This document shows positions 57,843-64,000 of a stretch of 64,000 nucleotides of DNA, one piece after another. Source of the DNA: Deltaproteobacteria bacterium (GTDB taxonomy: Bacteria > Myxococcota_A > UBA796 > SXON01). The stretch is from the NCBI GenBank assembly GCA_947490345.1, contig CANLGL010000020.1, positions 18,360-82,359 on the forward strand, given 5' to 3'. Position 1 is the first letter of the stretch; each line of letters begins with the position of its first letter. The notes under the pieces were generated by a model that saw nothing but the letters and a program-made list of their open reading frames with translations, was not told the origin of the DNA and did no database searches. The position numbers and the translations under genes were made by a program.

Positions 57843-58004
57843 ATGACCGGATCCTCCTCCGCGCCTCGCTTCCGCCCCTTCTGGGCCCAACCCCCCGGAC
57901 CGAATCCGCTGGTCCAGCGCTCGGCCGCCCACAAGGTCGAAGATCCCAAGGTGGTCGCCGCGCGGCTGCGGCTTTTGGGGTCGGTGACCAACCCGGGGGA
58001 GTGA
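57843..58004 (+). CDS. small hypothetical protein (possible)
   Basis: 53 residues starting MTGSSSAPRFRPFWAQPPGP and ending in VTNPGE, with the helical stretch VEDPKVVAARLRLLGSVTN. Third codon positions are about 85% G or C, as in real genes nearby. It sits 74 bp upstream of the aldehyde dehydrogenase start and divergent from the OmpA-like gene. No family is recognised and there is no clear ribosome binding site, so it could be chance. Confidence 0.35.
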   Translation: MTGSSSAPRFRPFWAQPPGPNPLVQRSAAHKVEDPKVVAARLRLLGSVTNPGE

Positions 58005-58021
58005 CGAGGGCTGCGACGCCC

Positions 58022-58068
58022 CGGTAGGGGAAGGGTCCGGGAAGTCCGGGCTCTCGCGCCCCTTCCCC
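58022..58068. repeat. structured dispersed repeat, partial inverted copy 3
   Basis: Read on the minus strand this is GGGGAAGGGG, a larger loop containing CCGGACTTCCCGG, then CCCTTCCCCTACCG, i.e. the same outer hairpin and the conserved CCCCTACCG flank as copies 1 and 2 (CGGTAGGGG at 58022-58030 on the plus strand). Hairpin 2 is not present. It ends 8 bp upstream of the first ATG of the aldehyde dehydrogenase. Confidence 0.55.
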
Positions 58069-58090
58069 CCGTTGGATGATAGAGCGCGCC

Positions 58091-59605
58091 ATGCGCGAAC
58101 TCCTCGCCCGCCTCGGGCTCAGCGATCTCAATGCCGGCGCCTGGGCCGGTGCGCCGGTCGGGGGCCCCGACGACGGCACCCTCGTCAGCCTCAACCCCAC
58201 CGACAACAGCGTCCTCGGGCAGGTCCAGCTCGCGACACGAGCGCAGTACGATGCGGTGGCAAGCGAGGCGGCGCGGGCCTTTCGGGAGTGGCGAATGGTA
58301 CCGGCGCCCAAACGCGGAGAGATCGTCCGGCAGATGGGGGATGCGCTTCGCGCGAACAAGGATGACCTCGGCGCCCTGGTGTCGCTCGAGGTTGGGAAGA
58401 TCCGCTCGGAGGGGCTGGGCGAGGTGCAGGAGTCGATCGACATCGCGGACTTCTCCGTGGGTCTGTCGCGCCAACTCTACGGTTTGAGCCTGCACAGCGA
58501 ACGTCCACAACATCGCATGATGGAGCAGTGGCACCCACTCGGCCCGGTTGGCGTGATCACCGCGTTCAATTTCCCGAATGCGGTGTGGGCCTGGAACGCA
58601 ATGCTCGCGGCCGTCTGCGGCGACACCGTCATCTGGAAGCCCTCGCTCAAGGCCCCGCTCACGGCGATCGCCACCCACCGGGTGTGCGAAGCCGTGCTCG
58701 CCAAACATGGCTGGAGCGGTGTTTTCGGCCTCGTCATCGGCAAGGATGCCGAGGTGGGCGAGGCGATGCTGCGCGACGAGCGCCTGCCACTCATCTCCGC
58801 CACCGGCAGCACCCGCATGGGCCGCCGGGTCGGCGCGGTGGTGAGCGAGCGTTTTGGTCGCACCCTTCTGGAGCTCGGCGGCAACAACGCGATCATCGTC
58901 GAGCCCGACGCCGACCTGTCGCTGGCCGTCCGCGGCATCACTTTTGGCGCGGTGGGGACGGCAGGGCAGCGTTGTACCACCACCCGGCGCCTCTTCGTCC
59001 ACGAACGCATTTCAAGCGAGCTGCTGCCCCGTCTGGTGGCCGCATGGAAGCAGTGTCGCATCGGTGACCCACTCGCCGAGGGCACCCTGGTCGGCCCGCT
59101 CATCGACGCCGACGCGGTGCGCTCCTTCGAGCAGGCAGTCGCCACTGCGATCTCGCAGGGCGGCGAGGTCCTGGCGGGCGGCAAGCGTGTCGATCGTCCC
59201 GGCAACTACGTTGAGCCAACGCTCATCCGCGCCCACGCCGGCATGGCCATCTGCAAGGAGGAGACCTTCGCGCCGATCCTCTACGTGGTCGAATATCGCT
59301 CCCTGGAAGAGGCCATCCACCTCCAGAACGACGTGCCCCAGGGGCTGTCCTCGTCGATCTTCACCGACAGCTTCCGGTCGGCGGAGACCTTCCTGAGCGC
59401 AGCCGGCAGCGACTGCGGCATCGCCAACGTGAACATCGGCACCAGCGGCGCCGAGATCGGCGGGGCGTTCGGTGGAGAAAAAGAGACTGGTGGCGGCCGT
59501 GAGTCTGGGAGCGACGCGTGGAAGGCCTACATGCGCCGGCAGACCAACACCATGAACTGGGGTCGCGACCTGCCCCTCGCCCAGGGCATCACCTTTGACG
59601 TGTGA
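58091..59605 (+). CDS. aldehyde dehydrogenase, ALDH7 (alpha-aminoadipic semialdehyde dehydrogenase) type
   Basis: 504 residues from ATG 58091 (an in-frame ATG at 58076 would add MIERA). It oxidises an aldehyde to the acid with NAD+. Catalytic Glu is in RTLLELGGNNAIIVEPDAD and catalytic Cys in GTAGQRCTTTRRLF; the structural Asn is in VITAFNFPNAVWAWN. The end GEKETGGGRESGSDAWKAYM with TNTMNW is characteristic of the ALDH7 (antiquitin) family, which acts on alpha-aminoadipic semialdehyde in lysine catabolism. The partner lysine-degrading enzymes are not in the window. Confidence 0.93.
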   Translation: MRELLARLGLSDLNAGAWAGAPVGGPDDGTLVSLNPTDNSVLGQVQLATRAQYDAVASEAARAFREWRMVPAPKRGEIVRQMGDALRANKDDLGALVSLEVGKIRSEGLGEVQESIDIADFSVGLSRQLYGLSLHSERPQHRMMEQWHPLGPVGVITAFNFPNAVWAWNAMLAAVCGDTVIWKPSLKAPLTAIATHRVCEAVLAKHGWSGVFGLVIGKDAEVGEAMLRDERLPLISATGSTRMGRRVGAVVSERFGRTLLELGGNNAIIVEPDADLSLAVRGITFGAVGTAGQRCTTTRRLFVHERISSELLPRLVAAWKQCRIGDPLAEGTLVGPLIDADAVRSFEQAVATAISQGGEVLAGGKRVDRPGNYVEPTLIRAHAGMAICKEETFAPILYVVEYRSLEEAIHLQNDVPQGLSSSIFTDSFRSAETFLSAAGSDCGIANVNIGTSGAEIGGAFGGEKETGGGRESGSDAWKAYMRRQTNTMNWGRDLPLAQGITFDV

Positions 59606-59620
59606 CCGCGTTGACCCAGG

Positions 59621-59648
59621 CTGCGACACCCGTGGGCCAGTGTCGCAG
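59621..59648. promoter_or_regulatory. 9-bp inverted repeat upstream of sigma-54 promoter
   Basis: CTGCGACAC (59621-59629) and GTGTCGCAG (59640-59648) are separated by 10 bp. It lies 31 bp upstream of the sigma-54 -24 box, so it may be the upstream activating site for a bacterial enhancer-binding protein. It is also 15 bp after the aldehyde dehydrogenase stop and might act as a hairpin terminator; there is no T-run. Confidence 0.4.
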
Positions 59649-59679
59649 GGAGTCTTCGGAATAGTGCCGGTGCACCCGA

Positions 59680-59695
59680 TGGCACGGCCCTTGCA
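59680..59695 (+). promoter_or_regulatory. sigma-54 promoter of the Flp pilin gene
   Basis: TGGCACG-GCCC-TTGCA matches the -24/-12 sigma-54 consensus at every scored position, with GG (59681-59682) and GC (59693-59694) exactly 10 bp apart. Transcription would start around 59706, about 22 bp before the pilin ATG. Activity therefore should depend on RpoN and an enhancer-binding protein. Confidence 0.85.
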
Positions 59696-59727
59696 ACACC
59701 CGTCGGCGAACCTCCCTGGAGCTCCCC

Positions 59728-59928
59728 ATGATCCGCGACCTCATCCTCGAAGAAGACGGCCAGTCCACGGTCGAGTACATGCTGCTCATCAGCGTCATCG
59801 TCATTGCGCTGGTGGCCGCGGCCTATGTCTTCGTGCCAGTGTTCGAAGCGGGCGTCAAGGACCTCGCCAACGACGTGCGCAAGATCCTGTCCACCGGAAA
59901 GATCGGCCGCACGGGTACCACGCGCTGA
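59728..59928 (+). CDS. Flp/Fap-type pilin subunit
   Basis: 66 residues. The prepilin peptidase (TadV/CpaA-type) motif is EDGQSTVEYMLLISV: cleavage after Gly, then Glu at +5 and Tyr at +6, followed by a 20-residue hydrophobic helix (MLLISVIVIALVAAAYVFV). This is the hallmark of the major Flp pilins of tight adherence (Tad) pili. The mature protein would be only about 55 residues. The remaining tad/cpa genes are not in the window. A perfect sigma-54 promoter lies 32 bp upstream of the ATG. Confidence 0.85.
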   Translation: MIRDLILEEDGQSTVEYMLLISVIVIALVAAAYVFVPVFEAGVKDLANDVRKILSTGKIGRTGTTR

Positions 59929-59946
59929 GGGGCACCACGCGCCAGG

Positions 59947-60792
59947 CTACAGCTCCACGAGCGTGACCGCCGCGGCCACCGCCGCGGCGTCGCTCACGTT
60001 CCACTCCCGCCGATAGCCGAGCGGCGTGCACAACGCCCGCAGCCCACCGATGCGGAGATCGCTGCGGCGGTGGGTGTGCCCGGCGATCGCCAACTCGACC
60101 CGAGGGTCACTCCGCAGGACCTCCCCCAAGCCGCGGTGCCCGATGAAGGCCTGACAGAAGCGCCAACCGGGGTGGTCCTTCTGTTGGAGTTGTTCGGCGA
60201 ATGGAACCATATGGGTGACCCCGACGATGCGCGACGCGGTCACGCTGGCGAGCTGCGCGGCGAGGCGCCCCCGCAGCACGGCGGCGACGGACGCACAGGG
60301 GAGCGGCTGACCGTCCGCTCCAGGAAAGACCGCGTACACGTGGTCCATCCACTTCATCCCCGCGTACTCGCCCGTCGCGTAGGCCGCGTCCGGGGCGCCG
60401 AGCCCCTCGTCCTTCGTGCTGAGGTCGTACCACCCGAGGGTGCCGACAAACCCGATGCCATCGAGCTCCAACGGGCCCGCATCGAGGTTGTCCACGCCCG
60501 CCTCGGCGCACAAGGCCGGGAGCAGATGATCCAGGCGCCACCACGCATGCTGTCCTTCTGCCAACAGGGTGGGGTGACCCCACACATCGTGGTTGCCCGC
60601 CACGTAGAGAACGCGGGGCGCGACGGCCCGCAAGGACAGGAAGGTCTGTAAAATAACCGTGGGCGAGGTGGCGACGTCCCCCGCCACGACCAGGACGTCG
60701 GGCGTCAATTCGGCGATTCGGCCCGCCAACAACGCCAGGACATCCGGTCCGTTCTTGTCGATGTGAATGTCGCTGGTGGCCACAAGTCGCAT
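59947..60792 (-). CDS. metallophosphoesterase
   Basis: 281 residues. The calcineurin-like phosphoesterase metal site is complete: SDIHIDKNG (DxH), VVAGDVATS (GD), YVAGNHDVWGHP (GNHD) and the later His residues in VTHMVPFAEQL and AGHTHRRSDLRIG (GHTH). It would hydrolyse a phosphodiester or phosphomonoester using two metals. The ATG at 60792 is taken, since the 25 upstream codons contain no fold elements. It is convergent with the pilin gene (18 bp) and divergent from the Asp/Thr-repeat lipoprotein. Confidence 0.88.
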   Translation of the reverse strand: MRLVATSDIHIDKNGPDVLALLAGRIAELTPDVLVVAGDVATSPTVILQTFLSLRAVAPRVLYVAGNHDVWGHPTLLAEGQHAWWRLDHLLPALCAEAGVDNLDAGPLELDGIGFVGTLGWYDLSTKDEGLGAPDAAYATGEYAGMKWMDHVYAVFPGADGQPLPCASVAAVLRGRLAAQLASVTASRIVGVTHMVPFAEQLQQKDHPGWRFCQAFIGHRGLGEVLRSDPRVELAIAGHTHRRSDLRIGGLRALCTPLGYRREWNVSDAAAVAAAVTLVEL

Positions 60793-60881
60793 ACAACGTA
60801 CGTAGCCGGAAAAAAGCCATTGCGTGACCACCGGCGAGCGAGTAGTCTGCGGGCCGTTCCCACCCACCTTCCGGAGATTCC

Positions 60882-61658
60882 ATGACCCTGTTCCGCCTCA
60901 CCGCCCCCAGCGTGTTTGCCGCCGGCATCGCGCTCCTCGCCACTGGCTGCTTCGACGGCGCGGCCACCGACACCGACCCGGCGGACGCGGACACGGACAC
61001 GGACAGCGACACCGACACCGACGCGGATACCGACGCCGATACCGACGCCGATACCGATGCCGATACCGACGCCGACACCGATGGCGACACCGGCACCGCC
61101 TACCTGTTCACCCACGGGTCGATCAGCTCGGACGGCACCAAGGTCGACGCCACCTACGGCTACATGGCCAAGAACCTCGCCAACGAGGAATGGGCATGCG
61201 ACATGTCCGCCACCTACAGCGGCAGTGGCGACGCCCAGCCGGGCTGCCCGGACTGCAAGTTCGCCTTCGCGACCGAGGTCACCGGCGGCGACACGGTCGG
61301 CACCTACTGCGACGCCTGGGTTGATGGCTACGGCGCCCTCTTCACCGACTACTCGGTCGAAGACTTCTGGTGGGCCGACGGCACCATCCGCGACGGCTGG
61401 GCCTTCGCCGACGCGTATACCTACGTCGGCACCGATGCCACCGAATACGAGCTCGAAAACGTGCTCTTTGACCACATCACCTACTCGGGCGAGGACTCCT
61501 ACGGCGAGCCGGTGGAGTACAATGGCTGGTACTTCCGCGCTTACGACTTCTCGGCCCAGGGCATCGACAACGTGGACGAGACCGCGGACCCCATCACCTG
61601 GGAACGCTACGTCTACAACGAAGACCGCTCCAAGGTCTACTACTACTTCTACTACTAG
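60882..61658 (+). CDS. lipoprotein with Asp/Thr repeat linker
   Basis: 258 residues. The signal APSVFAAGIALLATGC ends with the lipidated Cys. Residues about 31-68 are a tandem repeat of mainly TD and DADT units, an acidic flexible tether. The folded domain (residues about 75-258) is aromatic-rich (EDFWWADGTIRDGWAFADAY, SKVYYYFYY) and probably beta-sandwich. No family is recognised. The gene is single, with a good intrinsic terminator behind it. A close relationship to other Asp/Thr-linker lipoproteins in this window is only in the linker. Confidence 0.75.
   Translation: MTLFRLTAPSVFAAGIALLATGCFDGAATDTDPADADTDTDSDTDTDADTDADTDADTDADTDADTDGDTGTAYLFTHGSISSDGTKVDATYGYMAKNLANEEWACDMSATYSGSGDAQPGCPDCKFAFATEVTGGDTVGTYCDAWVDGYGALFTDYSVEDFWWADGTIRDGWAFADAYTYVGTDATEYELENVLFDHITYSGEDSYGEPVEYNGWYFRAYDFSAQGIDNVDETADPITWERYVYNEDRSKVYYYFYY
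60984..61097 (+). repeat. coding tandem repeat (Asp/Thr linker)
   Basis: A run of 6- and 12-bp units (GACACC, then GACGCCGATACC and close variants) encodes the acidic linker of the lipoprotein gene. The unit boundaries shift within the tract, as expected where copies are gained and lost by slippage. It never breaks frame because every unit is a multiple of 3. Confidence 0.75.
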
Positions 61659-61673
61659 TCCGCGGTACCAAGG

Positions 61674-61711
61674 GCCCGACACCGCTTCGCGGGTCGGGCT
61701 CTTGTCGTTTT
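61674..61711. terminator. intrinsic terminator
   Basis: GCCCGAC-A-CCGC pairs with GCGGGTCGGGC (11 bp with one bulged A) around loop TTC, followed by CTTGTCGTTTT. It sits 15 bp after the lipoprotein stop and 11 bp before the convergent TPR gene stop, so it may serve both strands. Confidence 0.8.
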
Positions 61712-61721
61712 GACCCTTGGA

Positions 61722-62810
61722 CTAACGACGGTCCAACGGCACGAGCTGATCCAGGCTGCGGATCGGGCTGGTCTGCACCGCTTCGTATTGGGCGGCCAAT
61801 TCGGTCGCGTGGGCCGTGTCTCCGCCCGCGCGGGCCAGGTACCAGCGGCTGGCGATCAGCTCCTCGTCGCTTTCGTTGCCAAGCTCATCGGCAAGCCGCC
61901 GCGCCTCGTCCAGCGCACCCTCGTCGACGGCGAGGCGGATGCGCACGACATCGGCGTCCAGCCCCGTAAGCGCCCCGAAAGCCTTCCCCTCGATCGCCGC
62001 CCTGGCCTGGGAGGTAAGCCCCAAGCGCCGCGAGGCCTCGATCGCCAGGAGGCGCGCTGACGCACCGCGCCGGACTCGCCGGTGCTTCGCGAACACGTCG
62101 AGCGCGGTGACGGGATCGTCGAGATCGAGCCAGGACCGCGCCTGGAGCCGGTCGAACTCATCGTTGTCGCGACCTTCCCGCGCCCACAGCGTCGCCATGA
62201 TGTCGAGCACCTCAAGGTCTCCGTGGCGCAGGGCCAGCGCGGCTTCGGCAAAGATGGACTCGTCCCGTCGGGGATCGACGATCCACAGGTGCTCGAGCGC
62301 CACTTGCCGGAGCGCGTCGTCACCGATGCGGTCGGCGTCGAGCACGAGGCGGGTGAGCGCGCCCGGCATGGCGGGGCGGAGCGTCAACGCGTGGAGGTCC
62401 ATCGCGATCGCCTCCTCCACACGCCCCTGTCGCTCCAAGCAGTTCGCGGTCAGCATCGCCGCCTTGGGACCAAATGCCAGCGCGTGGGTCCAGGGCAACA
62501 GGTGCTCGAGGGCGGCAGCGCAGCGTCCCGCGCGGGCCCGCGACTGCCCAAGCCCCACATGGGCCTCCGCGTTGTCGGGGTCACGCTCAAGGGCGTCACG
62601 GAACGCGCCAGCGGCCGCCATCGGCATGCCGCTGTTGAGCATCGCGTTCCCGCGACGAATGCCGGGCTTCATGCGCCCCGGCCCCCCGGACAGGCCCGGC
62701 CCCCCCTTCCCCAGCGCCGCCGGCCGCCCTTTGCCCTCGCCACGAGGTCCCGCGCGCGCGGGAGCGCCGACCACCAGCAGCAGCCCGACCAGCAGCAGCA
62801 GGCCGCGCAT
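61722..62810 (-). CDS. secreted TPR protein
   Basis: 362 residues with a signal peptide (MRGLLLLVGLLLVVGAPARA) and a Gly/Lys-rich segment. From about residue 50 to the end it is helical, with several TPR-like units: GNAMLNSGMPMAAAGAFRDA, NAEAHVGLGQSRARAGRCAA and AAMLTANCLERQGRVEEAIA. It is probably periplasmic and a protein-binding scaffold. The ATG at 62810 shares a base with the upstream gene's stop (TGATG), so the two TPR genes are co-translated. A shorter signal-free reading is unlikely. Confidence 0.78.
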   Translation of the reverse strand: MRGLLLLVGLLLVVGAPARAGPRGEGKGRPAALGKGGPGLSGGPGRMKPGIRRGNAMLNSGMPMAAAGAFRDALERDPDNAEAHVGLGQSRARAGRCAAALEHLLPWTHALAFGPKAAMLTANCLERQGRVEEAIAMDLHALTLRPAMPGALTRLVLDADRIGDDALRQVALEHLWIVDPRRDESIFAEAALALRHGDLEVLDIMATLWAREGRDNDEFDRLQARSWLDLDDPVTALDVFAKHRRVRRGASARLLAIEASRRLGLTSQARAAIEGKAFGALTGLDADVVRIRLAVDEGALDEARRLADELGNESDEELIASRWYLARAGGDTAHATELAAQYEAVQTSPIRSLDQLVPLDRR

Positions 62811-64000
62811 CAACGCTTCCGGGGGCGGGCGATGACATTCTCATCGACCGACGGCACGCTGGCGGTTGGCGGCGGGACCGGGGGGGGGGTCGGCTCCTGC
62901 CCGAGCGCGGCCTGGTGGAGCGCCTGGGCCTTCAGGAACAGCGCCCGACCTTCCTCCGGATGCCCCTCCTTGTCCAGCAGGTTGGCTTCCAGAAGCATGA
63001 TCGCGGCGTCCTCCGGGGCGAGGCGCTTCGCCTCCGCAAGCGGGCTCCGTGCCGCACCGTAGTCCCCCAGGTTGAAGAGGCACTGGGCGACGGCGAGGCG
63101 GGCGCTGGCCGATGTGGGCTCGAGAAGGACCAATCGCCTCGCGATTTCAAGCTGCGCCTGGTAGTCCCGCTCGTCCGCGTAGACCGCAGAGAGCGCGCGC
63201 AGGGCGGGAATGCTGGTCGGATGATCGCCCAGCTCCGCTTCCAGCGTCGCCACCGCGTCCGCGCTACGCCCGGTGCCCGCCAGCACGGCGGCGAGCTGCA
63301 CCCGAGCGGTCGAGTTCGGATTGGCGCCGGCCGAGGCCGCCCGCAGGTACCCTTCGGCCCGGGCGAAGTCCCCACGACGCATCCAGTAGTTTCCCAGCAC
63401 CGTTGCCAGCCCGAGGTTGTCGGGGTCGTCGGCAAACCACGCCGTTCCCGCGGTGATCGCATCGTCCTCCAGCCCCACGAAAAGCTGGCAGGTCACCGAG
63501 ACCTCGCGGGCGGTCCGATCTTTCGGATCGATGTCGAGCGCCCGCCCCGCGAGCTCAAGCGCCCGCGCCGGGTTCTCGCGCTGGGTCACGGCAGCCAGCT
63601 GGGCAAAGGGCCGCGGGTCGTCGGGAAACAACCGCGTCGTCTCGGCAAGGAAGGTCTTTGCCTCCTCCACGCGCTCGGACCTCATCAACAGGCCGGCCGT
63701 GCGCATCCGCAACTCGTAGGCGTCGGGCTTGAGCTTGAGGAGCTTCATCAGCGCGGGGAGGTTCTTCTTCGGGTCCGCGCTGCGCACGCGCTCGAGGTCG
63801 TGGATCCCCGCCATCAGCTCCGGGTAGTCCAGCGCGTCGGGCAACGCGAAGGGATCGACCGCCCCGGTCGCGCCCGAGACGTAGCCAAGCGCCTCGAGCT
63901 GAGCGACCGTGGCCGCGTCGAGGCTGCCGCCGCGGGTGGGCGGCGTTGCGTCCAAACCGTCGAGCAGGCTGGTGAGCCGCTTGACGTCGTCGGGCCGCGC
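62810..64000 (-). CDS. TPR protein, C-terminal part of probable sulfatase/TPR fusion (runs off right edge)
   Basis: 396 codons are visible and the frame is open to the edge. The first visible residues (ARPDDVKRLTSLLDGLDATP, then VAQLEALGYVSG) match the end of arylsulfatase-type domains, where a short conserved Leu-Gly-Tyr-Val stretch is often followed by TPR units in planctomycete and myxobacterial proteins. The rest is a TPR array (GNYWMRRGDFARAEGYLRAA, ALRALSAVYADERDYQAQLE, VAQCLFNLGDYGAARSPLAE) with a Pro-rich tail. The sulfatase assignment is inferred from this linker; the catalytic part would lie outside. An internal TTG at 63955 is not a likely start. Confidence 0.65.
   Translation of the reverse strand, partial: ARPDDVKRLTSLLDGLDATPPTRGGSLDAATVAQLEALGYVSGATGAVDPFALPDALDYPELMAGIHDLERVRSADPKKNLPALMKLLKLKPDAYELRMRTAGLLMRSERVEEAKTFLAETTRLFPDDPRPFAQLAAVTQRENPARALELAGRALDIDPKDRTAREVSVTCQLFVGLEDDAITAGTAWFADDPDNLGLATVLGNYWMRRGDFARAEGYLRAASAGANPNSTARVQLAAVLAGTGRSADAVATLEAELGDHPTSIPALRALSAVYADERDYQAQLEIARRLVLLEPTSASARLAVAQCLFNLGDYGAARSPLAEAKRLAPEDAAIMLLEANLLDKEGHPEEGRALFLKAQALHQAALGQEPTPPPVPPPTASVPSVDENVIARPRKR

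Noticed and set aside
60984-61097. CRISPR array or non-coding tandem repeat
   Set aside because: Units are 6-12 bp with no spacers and stay in frame inside a lipoprotein gene, so it is a coding linker repeat.

Overview
The window is a GC-rich chromosomal segment (third codon positions almost all G or C) from what looks like a free-living, Gram-negative, aerobically respiring bacterium of the Myxococcota or another former deltaproteobacterial lineage. Pointers to this are a complete alternative complex III operon, many lipoproteins with Asp/Thr/Ser-rich linkers, an OmpA-family protein, outer-membrane barrel signatures, a sulfatase-like/TPR fusion, a PilZ-like protein, an Flp pilin behind a perfect sigma-54 promoter, and a caspase-fold protease encoded with an ECF sigma factor. 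The lineage is inferred from gene content; no rRNA is present. Nothing indicates a plasmid, prophage, IS element or CRISPR array. One tRNA gene, tRNA-Leu(CAA), is present.

Layout. 1-2.3 kb: polysaccharide genes (start of a divergent family 2 glycosyltransferase, a UDP-sugar dehydrogenase, a spherulin-4/GH135-like lipoprotein). 2.3-7.2 kb: valS, a pseudo-receiver protein, a lipoprotein, tRNA-Leu and a small ORF. 7.2-15.5 kb: a monohaem lipoprotein cytochrome followed by actABCDEF, the quinol-oxidising alternative complex III. 15.7-22 kb: a mixed set with a DUF4863/PnbB-like protein, an alkaline phosphatase lipoprotein, a trypsin-co-occurring-domain protein, a DUF374 acyltransferase, an outer-membrane lipoprotein and an alpha/beta hydrolase. 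22-25.8 kb: a tightly coupled four-gene operon (ECF sigma factor, single-pass membrane protein, secreted caspase-like protease with a C-terminal barrel-like domain, lipoprotein). This is the best candidate for an undescribed system here.

25.9-31.2 kb: a Pro-rich DNA-binding-like protein, a SerA-like dehydrogenase, a SprT/DUF2786 metalloprotease-like protein, an ATP-grasp enzyme and a GHMP kinase, on one strand with close spacing. 31.5-42.2 kb: a fused aspartokinase/diaminopimelate decarboxylase, twin cyclic-nucleotide-binding proteins, purC, a large hydrolase-like lipoprotein, a stand-alone CoaC, a tRNA-dihydrouridine synthase and an acetyltransferase. 42.2-48.2 kb, minus strand: a probable housekeeping operon, TPR membrane protein - coaD - histidine-phosphotransferase-like protein - glmS - ppa - lipoprotein. 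48.2-53 kb: CinA-like protein, murJ, a methyltransferase and a B12-binding radical SAM enzyme. 53-64 kb: PilZ-like protein, TetR regulator, beta-propeller protein, a small zinc-motif protein, OmpA-like protein, ALDH7-type dehydrogenase, Flp pilin, metallophosphoesterase, an Asp/Thr-repeat lipoprotein, and TPR proteins running off the right edge.

A dispersed structured repeat occurs in two full copies (about 4961-5100 and 15519-15656) and one partial inverted copy (about 58022-58068). The two hairpins are kept by compensatory base changes, which makes this the strongest non-coding signal in the window.
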